From contig JASAND010021268.1 of assembly GCA_030248195.1 (NCBI GenBank), forward strand, positions 62,001-126,000: 64,000 bases of DNA, given 5' to 3'. Under the pieces are notes generated by a model. The model had not been told where the DNA came from. It made no database searches and saw only the letters and a list, made by a program, of their open reading frames with translations. The position numbers and the translations under genes were made by a program. The DNA comes from Trissonchulus latispiculum (Eukaryota; Nematoda; Enoplea; Enoplida; Ironidae). Shown here piece by piece: positions 10,870 through 23,200 of this stretch (positions are counted from its first letter, which is position 1; each line of letters begins with the position of its first letter).

Positions 10870-13200
10870 ACAAATTGAGTCAATTGGACGTTTGGTTAAA
10901 GTGGACATTGTGTAGTGAAAATACTGCCTAAACAGTTATCATTCAATAAACAGCTAAACTTAAGTTTTTAAATTTATGTAAAGTTATGCTAAACCTCTAT
11001 TGAGTCAAGCATAATTAGAATTGAGCCGTCTTTCCTTTATTAATAGTAAAATACATTTGACTATGTGAATGCTAAATATGACTTAAGGTGCTGGTTTCCT
11101 TTTGGGTATTTTGCCTCATGCGGCTTAAATGTACGTAAATAGCTAAAATTTACGAAATAACCTATTTTCGTGCTGTTTAACATTCTGGGACCAGTCACGT
11201 AATTTTAGGCAGAAAAGAAAGTTTGGTTTTTAGCCTAGTTCTCGCAGTACACAGTAGAGACGTGGTATTGATTGCTATGCTTGTATCAAAATGAACATAC
11301 TTCTTTTGCAAGCTTCGAGCTATCTCCAGTTGTTAAGTCAATATAAGAAAGAACTATTTTAAAAGTCAAAACATGGCCATTTTCGAGAAAACCATTTTTT
11401 TCAAAATTACTGCCAAATCTTACAGACAATTTGGTTCATTCTCGACCGATACACAGTCTAACTGCACATTTTATCAGTGCTGGAGTTCGTTGTGTCGGGT
11501 ATGAAACCCTGGTGCTAGAATCACAAGATGACGGACCGTAAAGTTGCAAGTTCTCGTCGTAGGTGTGCGATGTCCTAATCAAATAAAGTGTTGTGTGTTA
11601 TCTAGTAGATTAAAAGGTTGTTACAGCTAACTCTATCGGATAACCAAGATCTAACCAAAAGCAGAGATTTATTCTGATCATCAAGTAAAGAAATAGAACA
11701 TCCAAATTACCAGCAATCCTAAGTTCACAACTTATGACGACAAGTCACAAAATGGACAGCAAACACGACAGAGACGAACTCACTCTACAACCCAACCGAC
11801 CCACTTCACAAACCTACCCACAACTGAACCTGTTCAGCCATCTTGAACTTGCTCATGTGTATGACTCATAGTAAGCCACAAGATTAGGCAATGCTAACTT
11901 TATGTTGATTATTCATAAAATATTGTTCACTAATTCACCATTAGTTTCTCTCGACTTAGGCTTAGCACGTTGGCGTATCCTATATTCTACAGTTGCTTTG
12001 TGAAACCTAGAGTTTTCCTGATTTCTTGAAAGCTTAATTGACTAAAACGATTAATGAATTTAATAAGTAACAACATTTAGTTTATGTCACCATATACACC
12101 CTAGGTGAACCATCGCATATTGCAATTAGAACTGGCCTCAGGGCCTTATATCTTATAAGGGTAACAATTTTATAACGCCGAAGAAAGAATAGCTGTCAAA
12201 CTGCCCGACTGACTGCGCCGAAAGAACCTTCTAGACTGATGCGTAAACTTAAAGGAACTAACATTGTGTAATAAGTTCAAGGCTCTAAAGTACCAAGAAT
12301 TACTCAGGTAATTCTTGGAGAATTTAACTGCACCTTTATCTGGCAAACTATGCAATGCCAACAATCTTAATAATTCCACGAATTATTTAACGGAAGAAAG
12401 ACTGCAGTTGAAAGAGAATAGTTAAAACAAGAGAATTTTGCAGCAAACTTAGGAAAAGCAAGGGGCATTACAGCTTTAAGCTAGACGTTTGGTCGAAATA
12501 TACCAGTTTGGCAAAGTTACGATTGTTTTGTTTTGAACACAGAAAACTCCTAGATTCCAGCGTTTTTGGCAGAATGGAAATTCGCATTACTACGCATTTC
12601 TTGGTTTGGGCCAGAACGTTTTGAGTAGCAAATTCTATATTTCTATATTCTGTATATCTATAAACTCTATGTTTCATTCTATAAATGTGCTGGCTGTTCT
12701 CAGAACTTTACACTGGAATTAGTGTATATGTCGTAGTTCGGTATGTAATTCAGTTCAGTTCGGAACTGAACTAGTAAAGTATGTAATTACACACTGGACT
12801 AGTTCAGTATGTAATCAGCATTTGCAAGAAGTTTACAGCGATATTACAGTTCTTGTTTATGAAACCCCTCATTATGATGTTGCAAACGTTAAGGGGTCTG
12901 TAATCTGTGAAATTACGATGAAAAAAATCTGTGACATTTTCCACCGCCTTGTATTTCCTTCTACTTTTTGAATGTTTTCAAATTTTTAAATTTTGCTTCT
13001 ACCGTTGACTAATTAACACAAATAACTGTTTTCAAAAGATGTACGTAAGAAAACATAGGGCTGAAGACACTGTTATCGTGAAAGTTGTTGTTATATATTT
13101 CTTGTTGTTATAGACAAAGGGCTAAATTTCAAACAAATTCAAAATATTTATTAAAATAAATAATTATTATTAAATTAAAATTAATTAATTAATAATACTA
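10870..13200. other. Non-coding repeat-rich stretch
   Basis: At 11090 a TTAAGGTGCTGGTTTCC end starts another inverted-repeat family, also seen at 23225. Bases 11300-11420 resemble, in reverse, the 7400-7560 repeat block. A small perfect palindrome AGTTCAGTTCGGAACTGAACT-like lies at about 12752-12772. No supported gene is seen. Confidence 0.45.
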
Positions 13201-13274
13201 ATTATTGAATTAATAAAATATAAACCCAACACCCTTGTCTTTATTGTCTGCCATTACTGCCTTAGCACACGACA

Positions 13275-13720
13275 GAAGTTCAGCAAGTCAAACCCCGGAA
13301 CGCTTTGAAGCCTTCACAAGAGAAGCAGCCTCCGTAGGTAAACGAGACACAAACTGGCATTTAAGAGCATTTTCGTCTTGAGTGGCAACTGAACCCGAAA
13401 GTCTTTTTAAATCCGCCAGGAAAGCATCCACTGATTCTTCCGAGCTAAGCTGCCACGGCTTGAACTGTTCAAAGGTCTGATATGGAGTCAGGGAAAAGCT
13501 GACAAAAGTTCTTTCTTGATTTCCTCGTAAGCTGCCTTTCTGGTCTTCTACAACTGGTCGAATATTGCAAAAGCCAGTCCATGCAAGAACAGTGGGGCAA
13601 ACTTACCAAGCTCCTGAATGCCTTGCAGGCTAGCCACCAATCCCGCCTTTTCTAACCATTTTCTCCACAACGTCCGATCCACCCACAGAGAATTCAGAAC
13701 CATTTTTAATCTGGAGTAAA
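13275..13720 (-). pseudogene. Decayed Ty3/gypsy-type gag fragment
   Basis: The minus strand reads a Gag capsid-like pattern: WLEKAGLVASLQGIQELGKF, then FAPLFLHGLAFAIFDQL, then after a stop and a frameshift ESVDAFLADLKRLSG and CQFVSRLPTEAA. This order (W..LE..ELV..LQG, LPLFL.G.AF, ESV..YLADLR.L) is that of Ty3/gypsy-type Gag proteins. An in-frame TAG follows FDQL and the frame shifts near 13500, so it is dead. It is unrelated in sequence to the intact gag at 2-4.7 kb. No pol remnant was found beside it. Confidence 0.65.
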
Positions 13721-14187
13721 TCACCAATTGTTAGTACCATATATCTTTACATAGACATAGACGCAGCGTCAAAGTTTCTTTAGGGATAAGCGCAAAAAAC
13801 CTAATTCAAGTCTTAGCATTAAAATATTGCTTACAGTTAGCAAACTGCTGTACATCAAGCAGCAGAGACTGCCAGGCATTGTGCTATTGCTAGATTACAG
13901 CAAAAACGTGAAGCCGGCTTCAGCATCAGCATCGTGAAGCTTTTATGGGCTCGTTGGTAGCTGATGCCGGCATCAACCACACTTTATTCTGGGCACTACT
14001 GTAAGCGCGTGTATATGAGCGCTGATGCAGGGTTGGCGGCCCGGCTTTGTATCCTACTAGATATTTAAAAACAGGAAGAAAAATTTGGAGGTGATTTTTT
14101 ATAAAAGTAAAGTACAGGCCTGAAACAAAAACAAAATACGGCATGCATCCTTGTAATCCCTGCCGCATAAACTTGTGCAGCTGAATT

Positions 14188-15450
14188 TCATGCTTTACAA
14201 TTTTGACTCAGACAGGTACAAGTGACAATGCTGTCCGGTAAACAGTTCCAAACATTGCAAATTCTATAGAAAAAAGAATGAATTGTTCTAGACTTTTCAT
14301 ATCGTTTTGGTATAATAGACAAACTATTATGGCGCCTTGTCTCTGCGTCAGGCGAATATGTAAAATAGTCATCAAAAGAACAATCATAGGCATTATACAC
14401 TATACCATGCATCTAATATGAATCATACATTAACCTTCTCATTTCCAATGATTGTAGGTTGCAACGTTTAAGTCTTTCTCTGTCAGTAAGAGTTTCAAGG
14501 CCATACAGTCGTTTCGTAAAAGCACGCTGTACTCTTTTTTTTTACAGCCACCTCACCCCAGTCGGTGCTCCGGTTAGGGGTAGTGCCAGCTTAGAACGTA
14601 TGTATTTTTGAGGGAAGGGGATGCTGACACTGAATAATTGCCATAGCAATTACCCGAGGTGTTCTACAAGGCTATCAGAACGTCCATTACGTCCACCGTA
14701 ATGGAGGTGCTGTGGTAGCTCCACCAGACAGGCGGCCACCCCTTGACAATCTCGGTAAATTGCCCAGGAGGGATATTTGAAATAGGGTGCTAGAGCTTAT
14801 TTTTTGTTCAAGCTCTAGACTTGACATGATCCTCCACTTGTAGCGCAGTAAGAAACCACTGCGCTACGGGAGGTTCCGCTGTACTCTTTCCACAGCGTCA
14901 ATGTCTTTATGCAAACTAGGTGACCATATCTGGGTGCAGTATTCCAAAACTGGTGTAACATACGCCCGCCACAAAAAGCTTAATTAAGAGGACGATATCT
15001 CTACTAGAAAAGCTAACTAAAGATAATTCCCACTTTCTGGTTGGCCTTAGCTCTAATTAGACTTATATGTTTAGAGAAAGTTAAATCATTAGTCACCATT
15101 CATTATACCCAGATCCCGCACAAACTCAGTATCCGACAGAGATTCACTACCCAAAGTATTATCGTAAAGACTTGATTATCGTTACGATAACCCAAATGCA
15201 TTACCAGACACTTATTAGCGGCTAGAGTAATTTGCCAATCTCTAGTCCATGAATCAATTATAAAAAGATCATTTTGAAGCACATTCGCCTCACATAACTT
15301 ATAGGCAATAGAGAAAACTTTCACATAGTCTCCAAACAGTCGAATTTCTGACAACAGGTTTTGCGGTAAGCCATAAATATAAATCAAAAACAATATAGGA
15401 CCCTCGTAAATGGTGTTGCTGACGCAAGTCATTAATTATTAACTAATTAT
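14188..15450 (-). pseudogene. Non-LTR retrotransposon (CR1/jockey-like) reverse transcriptase relic
   Basis: The minus strand carries late RT blocks. At 15432-15103 it reads GPILFLIYIYGLPQNL, then LFGDYVKVF, where the usual FADD catalytic motif is damaged, then an LQNDL...WTRDWQITLAANKC block. At about 15000-14890 it reads LHKDIDAVERVQRAFTKRL. At 14412-14188 it reads a terminal RT block with IIPKRYEKSRTIHSFF and WNCLPDSIV. Stops and frame breaks separate the pieces, and a SINE is inserted at 14538-14876. The lost Asp in the catalytic motif means it cannot be active. The clade is inferred only from motif style. Confidence 0.8.
14538..14876 (-). mobile_element. Structured SINE with poly(A) tail inserted in the LINE
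   Basis: The 13-bp target duplication CGCTGTACTCTTT lies at 14525-14537 and 14877-14889. On the minus strand the 5' end has a 10-bp hairpin GTAGCGCAGT/ACTGCGCTAC, and the A-tract tail is at 14538-14545. Serial inverted repeats follow in the body: a GAGCTTGAAC..AAGCTC stem, CCATTACG..CGTAATGG and AATTGCTATGGCAATT. TAGCGCAGTGG fits a pol III A box; no clear B box was found. Other copies are at 56055-56378, 60418-60740 and, diverged, about 27590-27735. Confidence 0.75.
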
Positions 15451-15879
15451 TACATGCTTTCTAAAAATTCTAGGCATATTGGACAGCTGAAGCGAAAACG
15501 AAGGCTAGCGCGATAATATCGAGTCGATATGCAGAAAAAACTTTATGTAGATCTAAATAGCATAGTTCAATCAATCACGGTATGACATCGAACGTTATGC
15601 CCAAACTCAAGGACCAAACGTAGGTGTATTGCGTAGAGTACAGTACAACAACTCATGTATATACAGATGGTTTTTCAAGCTCTTCTCAGTTTGGTGACGA
15701 GATATTCTATGGCAAGCCCAAATAGCTGGATCAAGCTGTGTACGGATCCTCCAATCTAAATCAATATTGGTTACGACATATAAACAATTATACGGTCTTG
15801 TCTCGATTACCCCACCACCAAAGTCCTTAAAACTTGACTAAAATGAATTAACATTAACTAACACTAACGTTTTCGATTA

Positions 15880-16330
15880 CGCTCAGTTCAAATATCACAA
15901 GATCTTACGATTTTGATTATTCTAGCGAAATTCGATTGAAGGGCCAATAGAAACCGAACAAAATTTTGTCGTCGATTTTGTAGAAAACTCGCAAACTGGG
16001 GTGGTTAGGGCGCTGAACACGAATCTGAAACCTGTTTTTCGAATTAGCTTTTCATTTCTGATTAATCTTGTATCTTAGGCTTAAAGCTTTTCAGCAGAAT
16101 CGAAGAAAAGACATTTTTCGGCATCCCTTGGTCTCCCTTTAAAAGCTGAAAATAATCGAATTTCGCGAAATCGAAAAATTTTGAGATATTTGAACTAAGA
16201 GTACTGTCGAAAACATACCCTGAGATATTTGAACTAAGAGTACTGTCGAAAACCTACCCATACCAAATTTTAGCTGATTTCGTTAAGTTTTAAGGATGTT
16301 GAGTGGTGAGGGGTATTGATACATGAACCG
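15880..16330. repeat. Copy of the CCCATACCAAATTTTAG repeat family
   Basis: It shares GGTCTCCCTTT-like, AATCGAATTTCGCGAAATCG and ACCCATACCAAATTTTAGCT blocks with about 35030-35210 and 7680-8140. A direct duplication of about 40 bp (TTTGAACTAAGAGTACTGTC repeated) lies at 16190-16250. Confidence 0.5.
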
Positions 16331-16717
16331 AATTATCTTCATGTTGAAGTTAAATCAGAAAATATACAACTAAATCCAAGATAAATGAGAGTGTTCCCAA
16401 ATCACAAGGAACTGTGGCGACCGAAACAAAATGCAACATAGTGGACAGCTTGAACCGGAAACAATTTTTTAATTTTCAGATGTGGAATAGAAAAACGCTG
16501 CTTCAAATTTTTCCAATCTCCATTTCACAATTTACTAGTTTTGAATTGTGTGCTGGAAATTCGCAAGACCCATTAATCCATTAATGATTCACATATGATG
16601 GATAGGTATGCACTTCACCAACCAAAGTAACCATATTGATATCAGCATATTTGTCTAAACGTACAAGAACTAATTATTTCTAAATTCAACGAAGAAATCG
16701 ATAGGCTTAATTCGTAC

Positions 16718-17148
16718 CCACACACACAAGACTCCGCCAACAGAGGCAAATACAGCATTTGTATCATATTTGAGATTTTGGACATGAGTCTCCGATGACA
16801 GCTTTTCATATTTAATATGGAGGACTGACAAGGCCGAAACAGACTTCAGCTGATTCTTGGCAACATACGGCTGGAACAGATCTAGCGAAAGCCTGAAATT
16901 ATCCAAAATTAAGTTTGCAATTACCATTATCTGCGTAGTAAAATATGGGTTGCACTCAAACAGCTGTAAGCGGTTATTATTTTAACATTTACCGTCTACA
17001 TTTTATGCGGCCACCCATAAGAGGAGCCAAAACATCTCCGAAAGAATTAGAAAACAACTGTACGGTTGAACGTTTAATTATATTTTGAAAATTAAAGAAA
17101 ATTTTGTCCCGATTCTACAGTTTTAAGATATCGAGCTTGAAACCGCGG

Positions 17149-17229
<81 letters not shown>

Positions 17230-20200
17230 CTATATCTGATATGTCAAAAGTAACAAGCCATGATGCTGTGATAGAATACGGGTGTGACATGGTTTAAACT
17301 GATTAATATATATCCTTTCAACTACAAAATTTTGGAAGTTATGATGTTTTAAATTAGTTACAAAATGCACAATAGGATGCCGCCACGATTAAGCTTGAGT
17401 GTTGAACGGGCTGTTAGGATGCAAATTGGTTAGATTCACAATTATCTAGATCTAAAAATGATCTGTCACCGGCACCTGCTCTAAGTTTAACTTTTTTCTT
17501 CAATCCGAAAGATTGCACAGTTTACCTGGATGCTGTTGCAGTGACAGCAAGTTCATGATCCACGCAGCGAGGCGGACAGGATTGACTGCATCGGGAGGAG
17601 GCATAGGGAATGAATCCAGTCGGTAAGTTCATGTATTGCAGTGGAACACATGCTGCACCCTTCACTGAGGTGCATATGCTGCCATCTCCCATATACCGAT
17701 TCCCATACAATTTCCTTGTTGTATTAACTATTCCGAGATAGGTACAACCGCTGCAGTTGAGGTGAGCTGTTGTCTGGTATTCACTTAGTGCTTTAAGGCC
17801 ACACTGTACAATGCACTCCTGATAGCCAAGCTTATTGTTATTGTTACACGGTTTATTACGTAGATTCAGTCGCTTATGTCGGACATTAGTCAGCGAAAGC
17901 AGATTAAAGCCATTGTGCAATACGTGAAGGAGATAGCCGTAATCACCGAAATCATTTACCAAACTTAAAGTAAATCCAACATTTAATGGTAACACTGCCT
18001 GATTGGTAAATTCTTCTGGCTGTTTTAGAAGCAACTGTAACCCTAAAGCAACATACAGAGTCATACTAAAATCAGTTCCAAAACAATGATACAACACATT
18101 ATATACCATACTACAAGTGCCACAGCCATGCTACAACCTAGGTACAAAAATGTGAGCTTTGAGGAGGCTTTGACCGATGACATGAAGCAGGAGCAGGAGG
18201 GATGAAAACTTTTTCTGGATACACAATACGTACTGTTAGTACCTCTATTAATTTTCAAGTTTGCTTTCCGTTGTTCCCACTGTTATGTTAGGTCTAAGGG
18301 TCAATAAGATGTGGTGATGCTACAGATGTTGAATCAAGTAGAATACATATACATATACATACACTTATACATGCAACCATCTGCTGATTAAACAAAAGTA
18401 CGCACTATGGTGAAAATACATAACAATAACGCTTAAAAATTTCATTTACTACGAACCAAAACTTGAAAATGCATGCTATTTGAAGATTTGGAAGATAGAA
18501 TCCGCTAGTTGAAAATTTGGAAATATTTTCCTTCTTTTTAATTGGGAGACGTTGCGTCTTACCCCTGTGGGGGTAGTGATGTTTCAGCACCTGAAACTGA
18601 AAATATTTTGAGTCAGTACATATTTCAGTTTCAGCACCTAAAACTGAAACTGAAACTGAAAATAGTAGAGCTCGACGCCTGAAACTGGAAATGCCACAAA
18701 TCGACGGATGAAACTAAAACTGAAACTGAAACTGATTTTTTGATTTGCAGCCTGAAACTGAAACTGAAATTCTGAAGATAACAGAAACTGAAACTGAAAT
18801 AATTTCAGTCGACAACTGAATCTGAAAATAATTTTAGCTCTTGCTTGGCCTGAAAGTGTCAATCGATTTAGGTCAACGCTTAGACTGAAAATTGTAATTT
18901 CAGACAACGCTTAGCCTGAAACTCGTAATTTCAGACTAAGCTTAGCCGGAAAATATCATTTTCAGATGATGTGTTGTCTGAAATTATTATCAGCTCGAAC
19001 ATATGCATTTGAACAGTACTGTACTGCATTGTACTGCATATATAACAAAATAAATTTATACTTTCTAGTAGATTAATGTAGGTATTGCTAGAAACATTCC
19101 ATTCTCGCAATACATTCAAGTAAACTGTTGGCTTTTGAAGTTTCACTGAAGTTTTACTGATTATCCCGCACGCAACCTGCTAAAATAATGTGTTTTAAGA
19201 CGTTCCATAAGGTTTAAATTTAAAAGTTTAGTAGTAAAAATATAAAAACAAAATTTTAGCATAGGCCTGAAACTGAAACTGAAAATAATTTGATTGAGAC
19301 CTGAAACTGAAACTGAAACTGAATCTGAAATTCCGACGAGCGACCGCCTGAAACTGAAACTGAAATTCCTCAATTAGCAGGCCTGAAACTGAATCTGAAA
19401 CTGAAACTGAAAATAAATGGGCCGCCTGAAACATCACTACTGTGGGGTAAGTTTTGTTGAATGTAAAGCGTTTATGTATGTCTGCGTTGTACGTAAGCGT
19501 AGATATGCATTTTAACATTTAACATTGTTTTGGATGTTTAAGAAATAGCAGGTAATTTATTGATTACCAGTTTATTGCTGTAGTGTATAAAAACCGTCTA
19601 ACATTTAAACATAGTTTACCCTGTCCCCTCCCTTTCTTTCTCGTTTCCAATTGAGCGTAAACGCCATTCCTTGCGCATTTTCAAAAAGAGCAATTAAAGT
19701 GTGGCGAAGTGTCCCACTACCTGCATTTTATGCTAATGTGTTTGCTTATAGTTTTGATTGGACTGCTTTTTATTGTCGTGTATGCGGTGATGTCTCGTTT
19801 TGTTTGTCTGTTTGTCTGGCGAGGTGCGCTGTCAGCCTTTCTTCTGGAAAGGCCTAGAGATTTCTTTTTCTCTGGCAACATTTTCATCCAATCAAAGACT
19901 TAAACGTTTAATCACCTTAATTTATTGGTAGGTTTTCTAATAACACGTTTTACTTCTCTATTCACGAAAGTCTGGTATATTCGTTTGTTTGGTGTGGTTG
20001 AGTTGTTAGTCAGCTCTTCAAACTTTTGTTTTTTCTGAATTGTCAATGCAAACTTTTCGTAGGTTTTGTGAATTTTTGATTATAGCCGCGACGGCTTAGG
20101 GACGTAGTTTCAGACTAATTTCGTGGGTTTTTTTGGGGGTTGTTTGATTGGTTTAAGTAGTATTCTTGTAATGCTAATAATTCTTTTGTTTCTGTGAAAA

Positions 20201-23200
20201 TTTTTTAATTGGAAGTGTTTCTTGTAAAAGTTCTGTTTAATATTTTTTCTTTGTTTTGGAAATTCGGGTCTTTGTCTGTACTTTTTCGAGGTTTCCCCAT
20301 TGCTCTGTATTTTTATAAAGTAAATGCGGCCTCTGTTGTTATTTTTGCAGATGAGGTTTTTGATGTAGAATTGTATAGTCATTCGGTAAGGTATATTTTT
20401 AGCTGGTAGGTAGGTAGGTAGCGTAATAGTTTGAGGGTACATTTTTCAGTAAATTTTATTTATTACTGCCGGATTTGAGCCTTTGCTTCATCAACGGCGG
20501 TTTAAATCCGTTCGTTAAGTGGCACTTTGGTATTATCTGGCGAAGTTCGTCTGGGTCGACTGGAACTACATCTCCTCCAGGTCGACGTTTCCATCTGCGC
20601 CCAGTATCCCACACGTAAAGTTTGGTTGGTAGGTCGCCGCCAACTTTACGCTTCCTCAGTTCAAGCAATTGGTGACCAAATTCTCAAATTCTTGGAGGGG
20701 CAAATTTTAAGCTTCACCAACTTTCATCAAATTTCACAATTTGAAAGTGGTAATTTTGAACGGTATTTTAAAATGTGCGTACCAACAAATTAAGCATTAA
20801 TGACCATCGAGCAAACCTGGCAAATAAACAAAGCCGTTTAATTTCCCCAATGCTGCTTTTGAAATGTAACAAATTTTTGAATTTACGAGAGCTGTGGAAC
20901 CAAGAGAGGCCATTTTGCTGAATCCAATTATACCGACAAATAATATACTAAATTTGTTCAGTGGACCTGACTAATCATATTAATGCACTACCTTAATTGT
21001 TATGCAACAATAATAAAACTAAACAATTATTTTAACTTTGTAGTACTTTGTCCCTTCCGTCTTCATTCTGGTCTAAAACTTGGATTTTATCTTGCGGAAG
21101 AATTTTGAGGTGTCATGTTTTGAACAAAAACATTACTGAGTTTTTCTAACTTCAAAAAAATTGGCTTTGCTTTCAAATGGTTCATTCTTGTTTCGGACTA
21201 AGGCTTTGCCATAGTGACTACATTCAGGTGTTTTTCATTATTCATTCTGAGTTTAACTTACTTTGAACCATGACTTTAGACCTTATTATGTTCTGATAGT
21301 TACTTTAGAGCTTAGCTTTAGAAGGCTTTAAAATGAAGGCTAACAAAAGTTAATAGTTAGTTAATAGTTAGTTAACTGAGTTATGCTGAGTATACGCGCC
21401 ACTAGGTGTACCTGCCAGCATCCTGTAGACAACAACCTTGTCCACACAGTATACGTGCATTCATTTGAGTGAATATTTCACTATGTAAAACGACAGCACG
21501 CAATTCATATAACGAAAGGATGTAAGGGAATCATTATTACTTTTTGTTTCCACTCACTTATCTTAGCACACGTGATTCTGAGGTTATCGCTATTAAGTTA
21601 ATTGGAGGTTTTCAATTAACCTACAGATTGAAATTTGAAAATAAATTCAGCCGTTAATAAAACAACTGATTTCACTATTGGGCATGTAGGCATGTAGGCA
21701 TATATTTCTGTTTAATCTAATCCCACTTAAGCACCCGTGGCTCAGATGGTTACAGCGTCTGCGCTTTAACCAAGAGACCATGGGTTCGAGTCCCACCAGG
21801 TGCCCGACTTTTTCGGGCACCTGGTGGTGTGCAGCTTTCTTACTTCTTTAATTGGGTTCGTGTTCATTGCGGTGGGAGGCTTGAGAGTTGTCTCGCTCCA
21901 CTTGCAGTGTGCAGTGCACATGTGCGTTGGAAGTTGCCCGCATTGGATTCGAATTCCGGTTTAAGCTCATTCCACTGAAACACCCGTGGCTCAGTTGGTT
22001 CGAGCGTCTGCGCGTTAAGCAGAAGGCCGTGGGTTTGAGCCCCACCGGGTGCCCGATTTTTTCGGGCACCTGGTGGTGTGCAACTTTGTTTCTTCTTTGA
22101 TAATGCTATAGTGAAGTAATAAATTGGAACAGGAATAAATCAAATGTCATAGTTAGAGTGCTAAATGAATTGAAATTGAAATCAGTAATCAGTCTGCATT
22201 AATTTCAATGTGTCAAATCAATTGACTGGAACGTATTGTTGCCCACACAAAATTTCGTTAAAAGTTAAACCGGAAGCCGATTACTTCTTCTTACTTCTTT
22301 AATTGGGTTCGTGTTCATTGCGGTGGGAGGCTTGAGAGTTGTCTCGCTCCACTTGCAGTGTGCAATGCACATGTGCGTTGGAAGTTGCCCGCATTGGATT
22401 CGAATTCCGGTTTAAGCTCATTCCACTGAAGCACCCGTGGCTCAGTTGGCTCGAGCGTCTGCGCGTTAAGCAGAAGGCCGTGGGTTTGAGCCCCACCGGG
22501 TGCCCGATTTTTTCGGGCACCTGGTGGTGTGCAACTTTGTTTCTTCTTTTATAGTGAAGTAATAAATTGGAACAGGAATAAATCAAATCTCATAGTTAGA
22601 GTGCTAAATGAATTGAAATTGAAATCAGTATAATTTAATTTAATATAAATCAGTCTGCATTAATTTCAATGTGTCAAATCAATTGACTGGAACGTATTGT
22701 TGCCCACACAAAATTTCGTTAAAAGTTCAACCGGAAGACGATTAAGCGCAGATGGGATGGTGCACACAAAACAAAACAGCGTGTGCGTACCTGTCGATGG
22801 GCCTACGGACGTTTGTTCTCTTCCTCGAATTAGTGGGCACAGCCCGTATGGATTTGAATAGTAACTGGCATTGGAGCAGCACTCAACCGGAAAGATATGC
22901 TTATTATCCAATATGCATGCAAGCACTACGTCTTCGCAGGCAAACCTGGCTTTCTCCAACACATCCAAAAGAGAACGATTCTGAGAACGCAGAATAAAAT
23001 CCACTTTGGCTGCTATTTCTAGACCTAGCATTACCGCTTCCTCGAAATATTGGCGGATATTTAAGTACGCAAAGAAATATGGCGTCATTAAGTTGCTAGC
23101 TACCACATCATCCAACTTTTTCCGCTCTGATGGGGACGTTATGTTGAACCACGTTTTAGCAATGTCCATAAGTCGATCATTCTTGTACCTGCAGAAAAAA

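Noticed and set aside
17526..18258. The hydrophobic frame at 18258-18061 as the first membrane segment of the channel
   Set aside because: The true TM1 exon with the HG motif is at 25440-25696. The 18.1-18.26 kb frame lies upstream of the phase-matching acceptor at 18042 and is intron.
20110..20668. Two minus-strand frames over the LTR relative
   Set aside because: Lys/Asn-rich and shared only through the repeat; no domain, and the region aligns to LTR/leader DNA.
22431..22504. Functional tRNA genes in the cloverleaf-like sequences
   Set aside because: C at position 33, repeated flanks, tandem duplication and a family of dispersed copies show they are SINE heads.
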